Positions 63,064-64,000 of a stretch of 64,000 bases of DNA are shown piece by piece; position 1 is the stretch's first letter, and the number at the start of each line of letters is the position of its first letter. Source of the DNA: Gluconacetobacter aggeris. GTDB lineage: Bacteria; Pseudomonadota; Alphaproteobacteria; Acetobacterales; Acetobacteraceae. The stretch is taken from NCBI RefSeq assembly GCF_014174395.1, contig NZ_JABEQD010000009.1, positions 1 to 64,000 of the forward strand, given 5' to 3'. A program made the position numbers and the translations under genes. The notes under the pieces are model-generated. The model was given only the letters and a program-made list of their open reading frames with translations. It searched no databases and was not told the DNA's origin.

Positions 63064-64000
63064 TCAGCCGACGGTCACACGCGGCAATTCCTGCCCGCTC
63101 GCCACGGGGGGCGCGCCGGCCAGCGGCGCGCCATCGCGAAACAGGCGCGCCCGCCCGATATCGAGCCCCAGCCCCTCGGTCCCCACCTGGCCCAACCGCT
63201 CCGGCAGGACGAGGATCTCGACCTCCCGCGTGCCCAGCGCCACCGCCAGCCGCCGCAATCCCCCCTGCCCGCCGGTCAACGGTATGGCCCGGGCCGCCCC
63301 ACCCGCCGCCACCAGCCGCGCCTCATGCGGGCGCAGGTAGGCCGTCGCCGGCCCATCGCCGGCGCCAACGGCAAAGGACAGGACATTCGGGTCGTCGGGC
63401 AGGAACCGCCCGTGGGCGACCTGGCCCGGGAATTCCAGCGCCTCGCCCAGAAATTCCATCACGAACGGCGTGGCGGGTGCGGCATCCAGCGTCTCGGCCG
63501 CCGCCTCCTGCACGACGCGCCCGTTCTGCATCACCACCAGCCGGTCGGCCACTTCCAGCGCCTCGTCATGGTCGTGGGTCACCAGCACCGTCGTCAGGCC
63601 AAGCTGGTCGTGCAGCCCGCGCAGCCAGCGACGGATCTGCCGCCGCACGATCGGGTCCAGCGCGCCGAACGGCTCGTCCAGCAGCAGCAGGCCCGGCTTC
63701 GTCGCCAGCGCGCGCGCCAGCGCCACGCGCTGCCGCTGCCCGCCGGACAACTGGTCCGGATAGGCCCCGCCCAGCGTCGGCAACTGGATCAGCTCCAGCA
63801 ATTCGGCCACCCGGGCGGCAATCGCCCCCCGATCCGGCCGCTCCCCCCGGGGCAGCACATCCAGCCCGAAGGAGATATTGCGCGCCACCGTCATGTGGCG
63901 GAACAGCGCATAATTCTGGAACACGAAGCCGATCCGCCGCTCGCGCATCGGGCGCCCCGCCAGCACCCGGCCATCGACCAGCACCGTGCCCTCATAAGGC
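63064..64000 (-). CDS. cysA: Sulfate/thiosulfate ABC transporter ATPase (CysA-like), C-terminal part
   Basis: The frame runs to the window end; the Walker A part is missing beyond it. Visible are FVFQNYALFRHMTVARNISF (Q-loop region), the signature LSGGQRQRVALARAL, Walker B LLLDEPFGALD with VTHDHDEALEVADR, and a C-terminal TOBE-like regulatory domain. Q-loop and TOBE forms match CysA. The stop at 63064 fixes the end; the start lies outside. Confidence 0.85.
   Translation of the reverse strand, partial: PYEGTVLVDGRVLAGRPMRERRIGFVFQNYALFRHMTVARNISFGLDVLPRGERPDRGAIAARVAELLELIQLPTLGGAYPDQLSGGQRQRVALARALATKPGLLLLDEPFGALDPIVRRQIRRWLRGLHDQLGLTTVLVTHDHDEALEVADRLVVMQNGRVVQEAAAETLDAAPATPFVMEFLGEALEFPGQVAHGRFLPDDPNVLSFAVGAGDGPATAYLRPHEARLVAAGGAARAIPLTGGQGGLRRLAVALGTREVEILVLPERLGQVGTEGLGLDIGRARLFRDGAPLAGAPPVASGQELPRVTVG

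Overview
The window is a GC-rich chromosomal segment that most resembles an acetic acid bacterium (Acetobacteraceae, Gluconacetobacter-like). The signs are a periplasmic PQQ-dependent alcohol dehydrogenase with its own cytochromes and oxidase, a second soluble PQQ-type sugar dehydrogenase, DcaP-like porins, the alphaproteobacterial regulator NadQ beside nadABC, an lspA-linked DUF3035-type lipoprotein, and ATP-type PEP carboxykinase. Genes are densely packed, often with 4-base ATGA/GTGA overlaps. No transposase, integrase, phage gene or CRISPR array is visible.

Region 1 (1-13174) is a periplasmic oxidation module. It holds a TonB-dependent receptor (cut by the window edge), a divergent NarL-type two-component system, a porin, a protein that fuses an XoxJ-like binding domain to a cytochrome c, and a PQQ alcohol dehydrogenase whose active site carries the Asp-x-Asp signature of lanthanide-dependent enzymes. 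Divergently, it holds a diheme cytochrome c, a ba3-like oxidase (small TM subunit, CuA subunit II, subunit I) and two copper/heme-copper assembly factors. Together these could carry electrons from an alcohol to oxygen without leaving the locus. The 793-base divergent promoter region carries two matching palindromes and sigma54-like boxes.

Region 2 (13333-22100) holds a TyrA-like dehydrogenase, a short host-attachment-like protein, a ribbon-helix-helix-like protein, a glycosyltransferase, lptF-lptG, and a three-gene inositol cluster (inositol-3-phosphate synthase, CTP:inositol-1-phosphate cytidylyltransferase, CDP-alcohol phosphatidyltransferase). Region 3 (22103-26197) is a glycerate utilisation locus: glycerate kinase, MFS transporter and a CdaR-type regulator. 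Region 4 (26450-39903) is mixed metabolism: CsbD, an Lrp regulator facing a class V aminotransferase, thiC with a TPP riboswitch, pckA, a sugar transporter probably read from a leaderless mRNA, a class I aminotransferase, a double retropepsin-like lipoprotein, a FucP-like transporter, and an argO/argP-like pair facing each other over a perfect palindrome.

Region 5 (39961-53149) is housekeeping: an isolated nuoM, mutL, ileS-lspA-lipoprotein, ribF with mtnBDC methionine salvage, tatA, a CHAP lipoprotein, recX, a TPR protein and rpmJ. Region 6 (53257-64000) holds oxyR facing ahpC-ahpD, tRNA-Asp(GTC), the PQQ-type sugar dehydrogenase, a low-molecular-weight phosphatase, nadA-nadB-nadC behind nadQ with a perfect 21-base palindrome, a two-domain VOC protein, and the C-terminal part of a CysA-like ABC ATPase running off the end.

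Two intergenic repeat families stand out. One is a 43-base exact hairpin repeat (3020-3062 and 28679-28721); its second copy encodes the C-terminus of an aminotransferase. The other is a nested palindromic element at 23286-23452 with a partial relative at 8351-8427.
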